Counted from the first letter of the stretch, positions 45,493 through 57,467 are shown. The stretch is 64,000 nt of DNA from Candidatus Xiphinematobacter sp. (GCA_016766635.1 CP068473.1:178673-242672); one strand, 5' to 3'. Notes: generated from the sequence alone by a model not told the origin. Program-made: numbers and translations.

Positions 45493-46873
45493 AAGATATC
45501 CTACCTTGTTTCTTCTATGCAGGAAACATGCCTTGATCTTCTCTGCTATGAATCTGCCACGCTTTACCTCTTCCTTTTGACGGAAGCGGGAGATCACTGC
45601 ATGGAGAGGAAGTAGGACTGTGGAAGGCGCGAGTCGACCAATTTGGGTGCATTTGAATTAGCGAATTAGCTGTGGCACTCCACAAGTTCCTAAGCGGAGT
45701 AGACGCTTGGAAAAGGTTAATGAATTTTAGGTCACCGGGCCGCCTTAAGTCTAATTTGCTTTCTCTAGCTGAGGGAGCTTAAAAACGCTTGCTCACTGTG
45801 AGGTCCACTCTTCCTTGGATGCCCAAGGTTTAATCTTTTTGGCATGCCGTGCCAGTCACCTAAATAACTTCCTTTTCAAAAAAAGCTTGCAAGACAAACG
45901 GGGTCCATCAGTTTGCGCTAGCAGTGCATAGAACTCTTCAGCGACAACGAACAACAGTGGAAGGCGCCCGCAGGCGGCAATTCTGACAGAATACATCGCA
46001 GAAACCTCGGATGCTCCCCAAGAATTGGAACAATATTAATGCCATTCGTAGCGCGCTTATCGTAGCGCGCTTAGGAACACCTGGCGACGACCTCCGCCGA
46101 GGGAACCAGTACCCTTTCGGGAAGTCCAACGCAGAACTTAATTTTGAAACCCTATGGTAAGTCGAATGAATAAGACTAGAATAAGACCAAGGGCCGGAAC
46201 GTGCTCTTCGAAAGCAGTGTACATAAAAAATATGAATCAAAAAATAGAAATCTAGTCCGCGGTGAAAGATGGCATGTTGCACTGAAATTACCTGTGGCAT
46301 CCGTGGTGTAATGGGGGTGGGCTTCCACAACAAAAGTCGCGGAGGATAATGTGGCGGGGTCGAAAAGTAATCCTGCAACCGGGCCGGGCTTTTTTTCTGC
46401 ACGGTGGATGCCGCAATACCACAAAATGGACTCTGGGTTGAGAGAGGGATCTTGTCCGAAAACTGTGTTCAACTGATTATAGCGCGAATGAGTTCCATCC
46501 GGGTGTGCATCTAAGCGCGTGGGGTTTCATGGAGAGTAAGCTTTCGATGTTGATTTTTCAAAAGGCTGCTTTAGACACTAATCAGCAGAGATGGTTTTTC
46601 CATGTTGGTCCAAGAACGGACCAGGAAGGGCCCCAACCATCTCCATAAGAAAAGAAGAGAGTAAAACAAAGGGTAACCAAGGAAACTTTCTACCGAAAGT
46701 CACCAGCAACTTGCTTCAGACGCGACTCCAAATCCAATCTCCCAGGGATAAACGACGCAAAATACGAAGAGCATCCGGTCTCCTACTAACGGGAACTACG
46801 TCCTAAGCTAGATCCGCAGCAACAGCTCCATCAATTCCTGGATTGTCGCAGGATGGTCTAATCCAATAGAGAT
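45493..46873. other. Gene-free stretch of about 1.4 kb
   Basis: Two overlapping minus-strand frames are the longest (46402-45938 and 46526-46176). The second, extended upstream past its TTG, reads NPTRLDAHPDGTHSRYNQLN and later VEAHPHYTTDATGNF, which is protein-like but unrecognised. A perfect 14-base tandem repeat is at 46046-46073. No RNA gene other than the tRNA at the right edge. Confidence 0.45.
46046..46073. repeat. Perfect 14-base tandem repeat
   Basis: TCGTAGCGCGCTTA occurs twice head to tail (46046-46059 and 46060-46073) in the gene-free stretch. Probably a slippage product. Confidence 0.9.
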
Positions 46874-46944
46874 AGGGGCGCCCGGACTCGAACCGGGAAC
46901 CAAGCAGTTATGAGCCGCCTGCTCTACCATTGAGCTACACCCCC
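46874..46944 (-). tRNA. tRNA with anticodon CAU (Ile2-like or elongator Met)
   Basis: A complete cloverleaf can be folded. The acceptor stem GGGGGTG pairs with CGCCCCT (a G-U at the first pair and one at the sixth), T8 A9, D-arm GCTC/GAGC, anticodon stem GGCGG/CTGCT with loop CTCATAA, five-base variable loop, and T-arm CCCGG/CCGGG with loop TTCGAGT. The anticodon is CAU, the discriminator is A, and CCA is not encoded. The anticodon arm closely resembles the E. coli minor isoleucine tRNA, whose C34 is modified by TilS (encoded at 32.5 kb), so Ile2 is slightly favoured over elongator Met; initiator features are absent. It is the only clear tRNA in 64 kb. Confidence 0.92.
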
Positions 46945-47392
46945 CACATCCATTCACCTTGTTCCCCCCTTACAGCGATTATTCGATGCAAAAACGAACT
47001 GGGTTTAGTAGCCAAATCGTTGCCCAGAAGGGGGTGCTAATGAAGTAATCAACTCCTGGCGCCCTGGAAAGAGTCTCTCTTCTACAGCAAGGCCTTGGCC
47101 CGTACCATTTTACTCCTCTTGCTAGAATGGAGGCATGTTGCGATTGCCCCCCTATGTCCAAGCCTAGTTGGAGCCAGAAACAAGCCAGTAAGTTGTCCTG
47201 GAACTCCCGAAAAGCCCTCTTCCTTCCCCTTTCTCCTTCTAGAAAGATCCTCAAGCCCTGCTGATGGACCTTCTAAATAACGCACTACTAACCAAAAGAG
47301 AGCCGAGCTATTTCTACATTTGGCACGCGAGTCCATAAAATACCTACAAGCCTACTTCGGGGGACGACGTTTATTTATTGGTGAAGCAACGG
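46945..47392. other. Intergenic stretch of 448 bases, no gene recognised
   Basis: It lies downstream of the SurA-like gene and upstream of the tRNA, both on the minus strand. The frames present (46979-47336, minus strand) are overlapping and unlike any family I know. It should contain the tRNA promoter, which I could not place. Confidence 0.4.
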
Positions 47393-48388
47393 CTACTGAG
47401 ATAGAATCTTGATGAAGGCTCTTTTCCTCAGCCCCTTTAACCAACGCTCCTGAGTTCTGGCACGCTCTTGGCGAACGAGAAAGCGTTCAATTTCGTCGCG
47501 GACTTCCCCAATCCTCTTCACCGATGCGCGTTTGTGGGCCTCTACAAACAGGATGTAATGGGCATCCCCAATGGAGGTAACAGGGCTAATCTCTCCAGAC
47601 CGCATAGAAAACGCCAAATCGGAAAGATCTGCATTCAAGGTCGTCCGCCCAATCCACCCCCAATCCCCACCGGAATCTCTAGTGGAGGTATCCTCAGAGT
47701 ATACACGCGCCATATGGTCAAATTTCTCTCCACCGATCAGCTTAGCGTGAATCTCCTCAGCAACAGCTTTCTTGTTCCCTCTACCCACTAAGGAATCGCC
47801 ACTACTGCTGCCTTCGCGCAAAACAATCATCCGCAGCTTTACCCGCTCTGGAGTAGTATATGAGCTTCTATTCTTCCTGAAATACTGCCATACCTGGACG
47901 GGCGAGGTAACAAAATCGTCCTTTATATTTTCCTGATGCATTGCCAGGATGGCTATCCTGTCAGTCTCGGCTTTTCTAAGCTGGTCTAGTGTACCATGCT
48001 GGGACCACAAGGTGTGGACGAGCGCAGACCGATTTCCGCCGAAATTCTCGCAGATAATTTTCCTTATTTGCCCCTCTACCACACCGGGAGGTATGATAAG
48101 CTCGCGCTTGCGAAACTCCTGGAGTATAAGCTGACGGTCGACTAACTCCCTGGTCACCAAGTTTCTCAGGCTCTGTAGCTTTTCCTGGTCTCCAACCATG
48201 CCACAGCCACCCAGCGCTGTCCTCTCTCTACTACGCACAGCTTCGCGGACTTCCGAGGTGGTAACCACGTTACCGTTAACGATAGCGGCAACCCCATCCA
48301 AAAACTCTTCATGAGCGCCACAGACGCATGTAGAGGCTAAGGAAACCACCGAGAGGGTACACAAAAAAACGACCACTAGCTTGAACAT
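47393..48388 (-). CDS. SurA-like periplasmic peptidyl-prolyl isomerase
   Basis: A 331-residue exported chaperone. The ATG at 48388 begins a typical signal peptide (MFKLVVVFLCTLSVVSLAST, cleavage near Ala/Cys about residue 25). A SurA N-terminal domain follows, starting DGVAAIVNGNVVTTSEV, then a helical region with LVTRELVDRQLILQEF. One parvulin domain is at about residues 185-290 (MARVYSEDTSTRDSGGDWGW, LAFSMRSGEISPV, HYILFVEAHK). It folds outer-membrane proteins in the periplasm. E. coli SurA has two parvulin domains; this one has one. The frame is open 57 codons further upstream, without conservation. Confidence 0.88.
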   Translation of the reverse strand: MFKLVVVFLCTLSVVSLASTCVCGAHEEFLDGVAAIVNGNVVTTSEVREAVRSRERTALGGCGMVGDQEKLQSLRNLVTRELVDRQLILQEFRKRELIIPPGVVEGQIRKIICENFGGNRSALVHTLWSQHGTLDQLRKAETDRIAILAMHQENIKDDFVTSPVQVWQYFRKNRSSYTTPERVKLRMIVLREGSSSGDSLVGRGNKKAVAEEIHAKLIGGEKFDHMARVYSEDTSTRDSGGDWGWIGRTTLNADLSDLAFSMRSGEISPVTSIGDAHYILFVEAHKRASVKRIGEVRDEIERFLVRQERARTQERWLKGLRKRAFIKILSQ

Positions 48389-48989
48389 CAACTCAATCAA
48401 CGCCTCGCCAAGCCGCCTTACGGAGTACCGCCCAAAACCATGGTCCTCCGAGCACCTAAGGGAGGGAGTATCCTCCCACATACGTCTGAACACAAACAGC
48501 CTGTTTTGTTTTTCACCACCTGGCCTAGCTTTAACTGTTATCCGGCTCATCTGCAACACTCAAAAAAACCTAGAAGGAAGACTCATAGGATTCGTCTCAC
48601 GTGTGTTCCCCCTGTTCCCTTGCATGCAACAGAATGTCCACAAAGATTCGCTGGACTTGATGGATATTGACCCCGAGCTCAACTTATACAGCATCGAAAA
48701 TGTATACCCCATTTGTGTATTGCTTCCCAGAACTGCTCTGGATGCTACTGCTCCTCGGGATCCTTGGTCCATCCCAGATTCATTTCGCCCCAGAGAATTC
48801 TGCCTGGAGCCAAAGAGCTAGTATGCTAGACATCGGAAGGCTACGCCATAGCAGTTATGGCTGCGACCCGAAGACTTTGTAGTCTTGCCTTATTGGCCTA
48901 TTTACCAGTAATTTCTGTACCAAGCTCGCACCACACATAATATTCAAGATTCAAGAGCTACAACTTTGTCCTCTGTTTTCTATCAGCCG
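48389..48989. other. Intergenic stretch of about 600 bases, no gene recognised
   Basis: It holds the upstream region of the SurA-like gene and the 3' flank of uppS. Plus-strand frames here (48381-48821, 48667-48882) have no recognisable motif. The open frame running into the SurA-like gene from 48559 may be residual upstream coding sequence. No RNA gene or terminator was identified. Confidence 0.4.
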
Positions 48990-49697
48990 TCAGAGTTTCC
49001 CATAGCGACGGCGGCGGCGACCATACTCATCCAAAGCTTCTCGTAAATCTGCAGCCCGAAAATCCGGCCACAACTTCGATGTTACATAAATCTCCGTATA
49101 ACTAGACTGCCAAAGAAGAAAATTAGAAAGCCGGATTTCCCCGGAAGTTCGAATCAAAAGATCTGGATCAGGTATACCTTGAGTATACAGATAATTCCCA
49201 AATAGCTGATCATCAATTTGATCCATATCTACTTGCCCATCCTGCACGGCTTGCACGATACGCCTAGCTGCATCAACAATTTCCATTCGACTGCTGTAGC
49301 TCAAAGCAAGGACTAGCGTAATGCCACGATTAGAAGCGGTACGTTCTCTTGCTTTTTCTAGGAGGTGCCGACAGGTAGCCGGTAAATCTTGCAAATGCCC
49401 AATGGCATACAAGCGAACTTCCTGATGGATCATTTCTTCGATGCTTTCCCGAAGGAAGCGTTCTAGTAAGTCCATCAATCCTTTCACTTCTACAGAAGGC
49501 CGCTTCCAATTTTCCGATGAAAACGCATATAAAGTTAGGTACTGGACTCCTATCTTCCTACAGACCTCTATGCACTCCCGAATGGAGTCTGCTCCTGCTT
49601 GATGGCCCGACAATCGGGGAAATCCCCGCTGCTCTGCCCAACGCCCATTACCATCCATAATGATGGCAATATGTGTAGGAACTTTTCCATTATTCAT
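48990..49697 (-). CDS. uppS: Isoprenyl (undecaprenyl) diphosphate synthase
   Basis: A 235-residue cis-prenyltransferase. The catalytic aspartate is in IAIIMDGNGRWAEQRG near residue 15; SSENWKRP and the C-terminal IRTSGEIRLSNFLLWQS and ELYVTxxLWPDF-like segment complete the family signature. It builds the undecaprenyl carrier used for peptidoglycan, and so links ispD to the MreBCD-PBP2 cluster. Its ATG follows the purA stop with no gap (TAAATG), so the two are cotranscribed. Normal length. Confidence 0.96.
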   Translation of the reverse strand: MNNGKVPTHIAIIMDGNGRWAEQRGFPRLSGHQAGADSIRECIEVCRKIGVQYLTLYAFSSENWKRPSVEVKGLMDLLERFLRESIEEMIHQEVRLYAIGHLQDLPATCRHLLEKARERTASNRGITLVLALSYSSRMEIVDAARRIVQAVQDGQVDMDQIDDQLFGNYLYTQGIPDPDLLIRTSGEIRLSNFLLWQSSYTEIYVTSKLWPDFRAADLREALDEYGRRRRRYGKL

Positions 49698-51293
<1,596 letters not shown>

Positions 51294-54251
51294 TCATATT
51301 GAAACAGAATTTTGACGTCCACAGCAGTTTTTGAACTTTTTGCCACTCCCACAAGGACAGGAGCGATTCCTTCCCACTTTATATACACTTCCTTCTCCAC
51401 AAGGAGAAGATTGTTCTCTATCTAGGGAGGTGGACGGGGTGGATACGGAAAGAATTGGAGAACTAACGAATGCAGCCTTCTCCACCAGGTCCCCGCGGAA
51501 CAAAGGGGACCTGGTGGAGGGATGAGCAAGGCCACCTCGAAAGAGATTGACTAAGATCTCCATCTTGGTGGAGTCCATCATTTCAACAAACATGGCGTAC
51601 GCATCGTTCTTATATTCAATCAATGGATCCTTCTGCCCGAACGCGCGGAGGTAGACTGCCTCTCGGAGTCCATCTAGAGCGTACAGATGTTCTTGCCAGA
51701 GGTAATCTACTGTACCAAGTATAACCCGACGTTCCCACTCTCTCATTTCTAGAGGATCTTCTGTTACCGTTCGACATTCATAAGCACTGCAAACGTGCTT
51801 TGCTAGGTACATACTGTTTTCTTCGAGGGACCGAGAAGAAAAGTTCACCTCTCCTGGAAATAAGCTGAGTGAGAATGTTGTATTGATCCAGTTAAGAAGG
51901 CCGAGACTGTCAACATCTCCTGCCATTGCCAGAAATTCCCTTACTTTCTTCGGCACGATTTCATTGATCATCTCAAAAGTCATCGCACGTAAATCCTCCG
52001 CATCCATGATTTCATTGCGATAACCATAAACTATCTCCCTCTGTTGGTTCATCACATCATCAAATTCTAGCGTGCGGCGTCGAATTAGATAGTTGCGTTG
52101 CTCCACACGTTTCTGTGCAGTTTCCACACTTTTGTTCAGCAGGGGATGTTCTAGTTCCTCTCCCTCCCTCATACCGAAAGTTTCCATCATTTTTGTCATG
52201 CGTTCGCTAGCTCCAAAGTTTCGCATAAGGTCATCTTCAAAGCTCACATAGAATCTGGACATACCAGGGTCTCCCTGCCGAGCACATCGGCCCCGCAGCT
52301 GGCGGTCAATTCGACGAGACTCATGGCGCTCTGTACCGATAACATATAGGCCACCCAGATCACCGACCCTATGGCCAAGCTTGATATCTGTTCCTCGACC
52401 GGCCATATTTGTAGAAATCGTTACTGCCCCCGCTGTCCCCGCACGACCAATAATTTCTGCCTCTTGCCTATGATATTTTGCGTTTAACACAGTATGTGGG
52501 ATCCTCTCCCGCTTTAACATGCGACTTACTAGTTCAGAAGCTTCCACGCTCGCCGTACCAACAAGAACTGGCTGCTTCCGCCTGTGGGCGTTTTTAATCT
52601 CCTCAACCACAGCATTGTACTTCTCTCGACGTGTTTTATAGATGCGGTCATTTAAATCCCTCCGCTGTACAGGACGGTTGGGAGGGATAACTACCACGTC
52701 CAGCTGATAGATATCATGGAATTCATTGGCCTCTGTTTCTCCTGTACCTGTCATGCCAGACAACTTTTCGTACAAGCGGAAGTAATTTTGGATGGTAATG
52801 GCAGCTAAGGTTTGCGTCTCTCGGTCAATCTGCACTCCTTCCTTTGCTTCCACTGCCTGATGCAATCCATCGCTCCATCGACGACCAGGCATTTTACGTC
52901 CAGTGAATGTATCAACGATAATGATTTTATTTTCTTCGACTACGTACTCAACATCTTTCTCATAGAGACAGTATGCCTTAAGTAACTGGGAAATATTGTG
53001 GATCCGCTCGGCCTGAACGTTGCAATGAAGCTGGTGCTGGGCCTTTTTGTCGGCTTTTTCTGACTCATCTAGTTGATGGTCGCCATCGATGTCTGCAAAT
53101 TCCGTCAGTAAATCGGGTAACACAAAGGCATCACTGTTATCTGGGTTAAGAAAATTACGCCCTCTTTCCGTTAAGTCTGCGTCGTGTTGCTGCTCATCAA
53201 TGGTAAAAAAGAGTTCTTCCTTTAGTTCAATCAAGCGCTTCTTACCGTCTGTGTCCTGGTAGAAGGAGAGTTCAGCCTTCTCAACCACACGCCGTAGCTC
53301 TGGACCTTCCATCATTCTCAAAAGCCCCTTGTTACGAGGCTGCCCCAGTTTTACTTTAAACAGGATCCTGCCGGCTTCCTCAAAGTGCTTAGTTTCCATG
53401 GCTGCCTTAGCCTCGGAAACCAAGTGATTACAAAGCGTGGTCTGTTGCCTCACCAATTTTTCTACTAGCGGGTTAAGACGATCATATTGATGGGTTGAAA
53501 TGGCAGCTGGACCGCTAATAACGAGGGGAGTACGCGCCTCGTCAATTAAGATAGAATCCACCTCGTCTACAATGGCATAATAGTGTCCTCGTTGTACTTG
53601 TTGTTCTCTGCTAGTAGCCATTCCATTGTCCCGCAGATAGTCGAAGCCAAACTCGCTATTGGTTCCATATGTAATGTCTTTGGCGTATTGCTGCCTCCGA
53701 AGTTCCAGAGGTTGATCGTGTTGGATGCAGCCAACGGTTAGTCCAAGGAATCGGTAAAGCTGGCCCATCCATTCGGCGTCCCGCCTAGCTAAATAATCGT
53801 TAACAGTAACAACGTGAACACCACGGCCTGCCAGTGCGTTAAGAAAGACTGGTAACGTGGCTACTAGCGTCTTCCCTTCCCCAGTAGACATTTCCGCAAT
53901 GCGTCCCTGATGAAGAACAATTCCTCCCAGGAGCTGCACATCAAAATGCACCATATTCCAAGTCACTGACTGATCGCAGACAGCAAATGAACGCCCGCAA
54001 AGGCGCTGGGCTGCATTTTTTACCACTGCAAAGGCTTCCGGAAGAATGGACCCTAGGCCATCCGCCAGATGATGAGTAGATTGGATCGCCGAAAAACGTG
54101 CTTTCCAGATAGCTGTTTGCTCCCGCAGTGCCTCATCTGAGCAAAGCTGCAGCTTCCGTTCAGCTTCCTTACAGCGTAGGACGACAGGTTGCATCCGACG
54201 GAGCTCTCGCCGGTTTCTAGAACCCAGAATTTTTAAAAGCCAGCTCATCAT
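51294..54251 (-). CDS. secA: Protein translocase subunit SecA
   Basis: A 985-residue translocation ATPase. Walker A is MSTGEGKTLVA (about residues 121-131) and Walker B DEVDSILIDEARTP. The second helicase lobe has VLVGTASVEASE and STNMAGRGTDIKLG. The C-terminal SEC-C zinc motif is CPCGSGKKFKNCC. An insertion of about 55 residues or more near 290-345 (from EEAGRILFKVKLG to the LIELKEELFFTID block) is of the kind I know from Bacteroidetes and PVC SecAs and explains the length beyond the E. coli 901. Two adjacent ATGs (54251, 54248) are possible starts; the frame is open 40 codons further upstream. Confidence 0.97.
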   Translation of the reverse strand: MMSWLLKILGSRNRRELRRMQPVVLRCKEAERKLQLCSDEALREQTAIWKARFSAIQSTHHLADGLGSILPEAFAVVKNAAQRLCGRSFAVCDQSVTWNMVHFDVQLLGGIVLHQGRIAEMSTGEGKTLVATLPVFLNALAGRGVHVVTVNDYLARRDAEWMGQLYRFLGLTVGCIQHDQPLELRRQQYAKDITYGTNSEFGFDYLRDNGMATSREQQVQRGHYYAIVDEVDSILIDEARTPLVISGPAAISTHQYDRLNPLVEKLVRQQTTLCNHLVSEAKAAMETKHFEEAGRILFKVKLGQPRNKGLLRMMEGPELRRVVEKAELSFYQDTDGKKRLIELKEELFFTIDEQQHDADLTERGRNFLNPDNSDAFVLPDLLTEFADIDGDHQLDESEKADKKAQHQLHCNVQAERIHNISQLLKAYCLYEKDVEYVVEENKIIIVDTFTGRKMPGRRWSDGLHQAVEAKEGVQIDRETQTLAAITIQNYFRLYEKLSGMTGTGETEANEFHDIYQLDVVVIPPNRPVQRRDLNDRIYKTRREKYNAVVEEIKNAHRRKQPVLVGTASVEASELVSRMLKRERIPHTVLNAKYHRQEAEIIGRAGTAGAVTISTNMAGRGTDIKLGHRVGDLGGLYVIGTERHESRRIDRQLRGRCARQGDPGMSRFYVSFEDDLMRNFGASERMTKMMETFGMREGEELEHPLLNKSVETAQKRVEQRNYLIRRRTLEFDDVMNQQREIVYGYRNEIMDAEDLRAMTFEMINEIVPKKVREFLAMAGDVDSLGLLNWINTTFSLSLFPGEVNFSSRSLEENSMYLAKHVCSAYECRTVTEDPLEMREWERRVILGTVDYLWQEHLYALDGLREAVYLRAFGQKDPLIEYKNDAYAMFVEMMDSTKMEILVNLFRGGLAHPSTRSPLFRGDLVEKAAFVSSPILSVSTPSTSLDREQSSPCGEGSVYKVGRNRSCPCGSGKKFKNCCGRQNSVSI

Positions 54252-54483
54252 GGAGACAAATGACAATCGACCTTGGCCAACAGGATAGCCAGACACTCGA
54301 GGCCTAATTCCAAGAAAAAAGCAAAGGGGGAAATGCCGGATTGCCCCATAAAGACGAAGCGCATTTTCCATAAGAGGCGCAAACCAGCAGAGAAACTACC
54401 ACGGTTAGCCAGTGTTTTGAACAAGGTCCGATGGAGGAAAGCTATGAGCAAATAAGTTGCATTGATAGACTAGTGGAGGAAGT

Positions 54484-55173
54484 TTAACGAGCACGCCTCC
54501 CTCCAAAGATAGAACCCCCCACTCTGACTAAGGTTGCTCCCTCCTCTATTGCTACTTGATAATCACCGCTCATCCCCATGGAAAGTACACCCAGTGGTGT
54601 GCCAACCTTCCTAGCTAGGTGGTCCCGGTATTCCCGAAGTTGAGAAAAGAGACGGCGAGAGCTTTCTGGGTCTGGAGTATATGGTGCTACGGTCATTAGT
54701 CCATCGATCCGGACACGTTGTAGAGACAGCAGCTCCTCCATGCGAGCCTCTAACGCTCCTGGAGTGAATCCAAATTTTGATGTCTCCCCGGAAATATTAA
54801 CCTCCAAAAGGAGACGTGGGAGAACATTTTTTTCACCGGCAATCTTGTCGACATTTCTGGCTAATGCTAGGGAATGCACGCCGTGTATTAGACTAAACAA
54901 CCCTAATGCCCCCCGTATTTTATTGGTCTGCAAATGTCCAATTAGATGCCATCTGAGATGACTAGGAAGCACGGAGGCTTTCTTCACGGCCTCCTGGAGA
55001 TAGCTCTCTCCGAATACTTGCTGTCCCATATTAATGGCCTCTTGAATCTGGCTTGCTGGGTGCATCTTAGAAACGGCTACCAGAGTGATTTCCTCCGGCT
55101 CTCTGCCAGATCGCCAAGCCGCCTGTGCCAGTTTCTCCCTGACCACTGTCAATCTTTGGGCAACACTTGGCAT
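54484..55173 (-). CDS. YggS/PROSC family pyridoxal phosphate homeostasis protein
   Basis: A 229-residue single-domain TIM barrel like the N-terminal domain of alanine racemase. The PLP lysine is in LVAVSKMHP near residue 34; FGESYLQEA, WHLIGHLQTNK, the LMTVAP segment and the C-terminal LSMGMSGDYQVAIEEG are diagnostic. The family binds PLP without known catalysis and keeps vitamin B6 and amino-acid pools balanced. The ATG at 55173 was preferred over a GTG five codons upstream. It sits alone, downstream neighbour secA being 232 bases away. Confidence 0.94.
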   Translation of the reverse strand: MPSVAQRLTVVREKLAQAAWRSGREPEEITLVAVSKMHPASQIQEAINMGQQVFGESYLQEAVKKASVLPSHLRWHLIGHLQTNKIRGALGLFSLIHGVHSLALARNVDKIAGEKNVLPRLLLEVNISGETSKFGFTPGALEARMEELLSLQRVRIDGLMTVAPYTPDPESSRRLFSQLREYRDHLARKVGTPLGVLSMGMSGDYQVAIEEGATLVRVGGSIFGGRRAR

Positions 55174-55774
55174 TTTCCGAATGCGCACTTACTGGTGGGT
55201 AGACGCTAATCAACCAAACTACCGATAATGCCCTCAATAGGCCGTCACGACGTGCTCGCCGAAATCCAGCAACCCAAAACCGACCCAAGGACAGGGGATG
55301 CTCGCACCGACTAGGCCCTCCTACGGAGCGTTTCCAAAAAAAACCATACCCCCCCTACCTCTCTTCCCTCTTCCCTTCTAACTCCTTCCGTATCGATATG
55401 ACTTGCAATCGGCGGCCGGTAAAGGTCTCCATCTTTCTTATGGACGATCATCCTACCACCCCAGGTTTCCTATACTATCCAGGGCCGTGGGTGCAAGAGG
55501 CAATTAGCAGTCTTGGCAAAGAACTTAACTCAACTAAGGTGATTGTGGTCGGATCGGAGTACTCCAAAAAAATTAATCGGAGGCTCTTCTGAAAGAAAGG
55601 GGGTACACTCATATACCTCGACTAGCTTGGGTGATGTGATATTCCCTACTACTGATCAGCTGGGTTTCTGGGGGACCGACCTTCTTTTTAGATCGCTCCT
55701 GAGGAGGCCATTCCTTCTAGGGATAATGCGTACCGCATGGTCAGACTTACCCTAACATCTTCTCTCAAGACTCT
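55174..55774. other. Intergenic stretch of about 600 bases, possible frameshifted remnant
   Basis: It lies between the divergent YggS gene and fumC. Two plus-strand frames in different phases overlap here, 55398-55592 and 55543-55755. The first reads FLYYPGPWVQEAISSLG and VIVVGSEYSKKINR, the second TSLGDVIFPTTDQLGFWG; they could be one frameshifted gene, but I do not recognise it. No RNA gene seen. Confidence 0.4.
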
Positions 55775-57178
55775 ATGTCCAACACCATCACCTATCGCAT
55801 CGAAACCGACAGCATGGGAGAAATCCACGTCCCAAGTGACCGCTATTATGGGGCGCAGACTGCCCGTTCACTCATCTACTTTAATATCGGTAAGGAGTTT
55901 CAACCAGAAGAACTAATCAGGGCCTTGGGTATTCTCAAGAAAGCTTGCGCTCTTGCCAATCAAGAGCTTGGAAAACTTTCTGAGAAAAAGGCTCTTCTTA
56001 TCATTCAGGCAGCCAACGAAATCATCTCCGGAAAGCTAAATAGTCATTTTCCGCTGCGTGTCTGGCAAACTGGGAGTGGAACGCAGAGCAATATGAATGT
56101 AAACGAAGTAATTTCCAACCGTGCTATTGAAATGGATGGGGGTGTACTCGGCTCTAAAAAACCAATTCATCCCAATGATGATGTAAATCTATCGCAGTCC
56201 TCTAATGATGTCTTCCCAACTGCGATGAATATTGCAGCTGCATCCCAGATATACAACGCCCTGCTCCCGATGGTGCGTAGGCTAAGAGATGTACTCGCTG
56301 AAAAGCAGAGAAAATTTTCAGATATTATCAAAATCGGGCGTACCCACCTGCAAGATGCCACTCCTTTAACCCTGGGCCAAGAGTTTTCTGGTTATGTTGC
56401 TCTACTTGAGGCAGATTTAGAGCGGCTACAAGCCGTACTTCATGGTCTGTATGCTTTGGCGATCGGAGGTACTGCCGTAGGAACGGGACTAAATTCCCAT
56501 CCTCTCTTCGGGGAAATTTCCGCTCATCATGTTGCGGTGCTTACCGGGCTTCCGTTTTTTTCTGCTCCAAATAAGTTCGCTGCACTTTCTGCCCACAATG
56601 AGTTGGTGTTTGCCAGCGGTGCACTCAAAACTCTCGCTTGTACTCTCATGAAGATCGCCAACGACATCCGTTGGCTTGCATCTGGTCCCCGTTGTGGCCT
56701 CGGAGAATTAAGCATTCCAGAAAATGAGCCTGGATCCTCTATCATGCCAGGAAAAGTAAATCCCACTCAGTCCGAGGCTTTGACTATGGTGGCAGTGGAA
56801 GTGCTAGGAAATGATACCGCTATCGGGATTGCTGGTAGCCAGGGTCACTTTGAACTTAACACCTTTAAACCGATTATAATTCACAACTTTCTTAACTCCG
56901 TCAGACTACTCACGGATGCTGGTAGTTCTTTCAGCAGTCACTGCGCCTTTGGCATTAAGGCTAACAGGGGACGCATTAATGCTTATGTCCAAACCTCTCT
57001 CATGCTAGTTACTGCCCTAAATCCCCTCATTGGATATGACAAAGCCGCCCAGATTGCTAAGAAGGCTCACGAGGAAAATCTTAGCCTTCGCGAGGCTGCC
57101 TTGACACTTGGCTATTTAAGTGGAGAACAGTTTGATGATATGGTTCGGCCCGAGAATATGATCCGTGCCAGTGTTTAG
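55775..57178 (+). CDS. fumC: Fumarate hydratase, class II
   Basis: A 467-residue homotetrameric hydratase. Family motifs are [15 protein letters not shown] (substrate binding), [10 protein letters not shown] with the catalytic His, and the [13 protein letters not shown] signature loop with the catalytic Ser. It hydrates fumarate to malate, using the product of SdhCAB. Aspartase and argininosuccinate lyase are relatives, but the N-terminal [19 protein letters not shown] and length fit FumC. It stands alone on the plus strand, apparently intact. Confidence 0.96.
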   Translation: MSNTITYRIETDSMGEIHVPSDRYYGAQTARSLIYFNIGKEFQPEELIRALGILKKACALANQELGKLSEKKALLIIQAANEIISGKLNSHFPLRVWQTGSGTQSNMNVNEVISNRAIEMDGGVLGSKKPIHPNDDVNLSQSSNDVFPTAMNIAAASQIYNALLPMVRRLRDVLAEKQRKFSDIIKIGRTHLQDATPLTLGQEFSGYVALLEADLERLQAVLHGLYALAIGGTAVGTGLNSHPLFGEISAHHVAVLTGLPFFSAPNKFAALSAHNELVFASGALKTLACTLMKIANDIRWLASGPRCGLGELSIPENEPGSSIMPGKVNPTQSEALTMVAVEVLGNDTAIGIAGSQGHFELNTFKPIIIHNFLNSVRLLTDAGSSFSSHCAFGIKANRGRINAYVQTSLMLVTALNPLIGYDKAAQIAKKAHEENLSLREAALTLGYLSGEQFDDMVRPENMIRASV

Positions 57179-57467
57179 TGCCAGGGCTTTTTATACCAGA
57201 AAGCTTTTGCGAGGGGGAAGTATATCGGAACTTTAAACTCCTTCTTTCTTTTTTTTCTCATGAGATAGGGGTAGGATGGGGGTTCTCGATTAGCCTAGTG
57301 GCGCTTGGTACCAAGTTGCTTACGTGCAACTGGTTTGGTTGTTTTTGATCCGGCGTTGAAGGGGTGTGTAGAAAGAGTGCTATGGCCTTCTTGCCCCTTT
57401 ATCTGCTGGGAGGCGTGTGGTTTTTTTCCACAAGGGGCATTCTGGCTATTTCTCCGGTTTTTTATCA

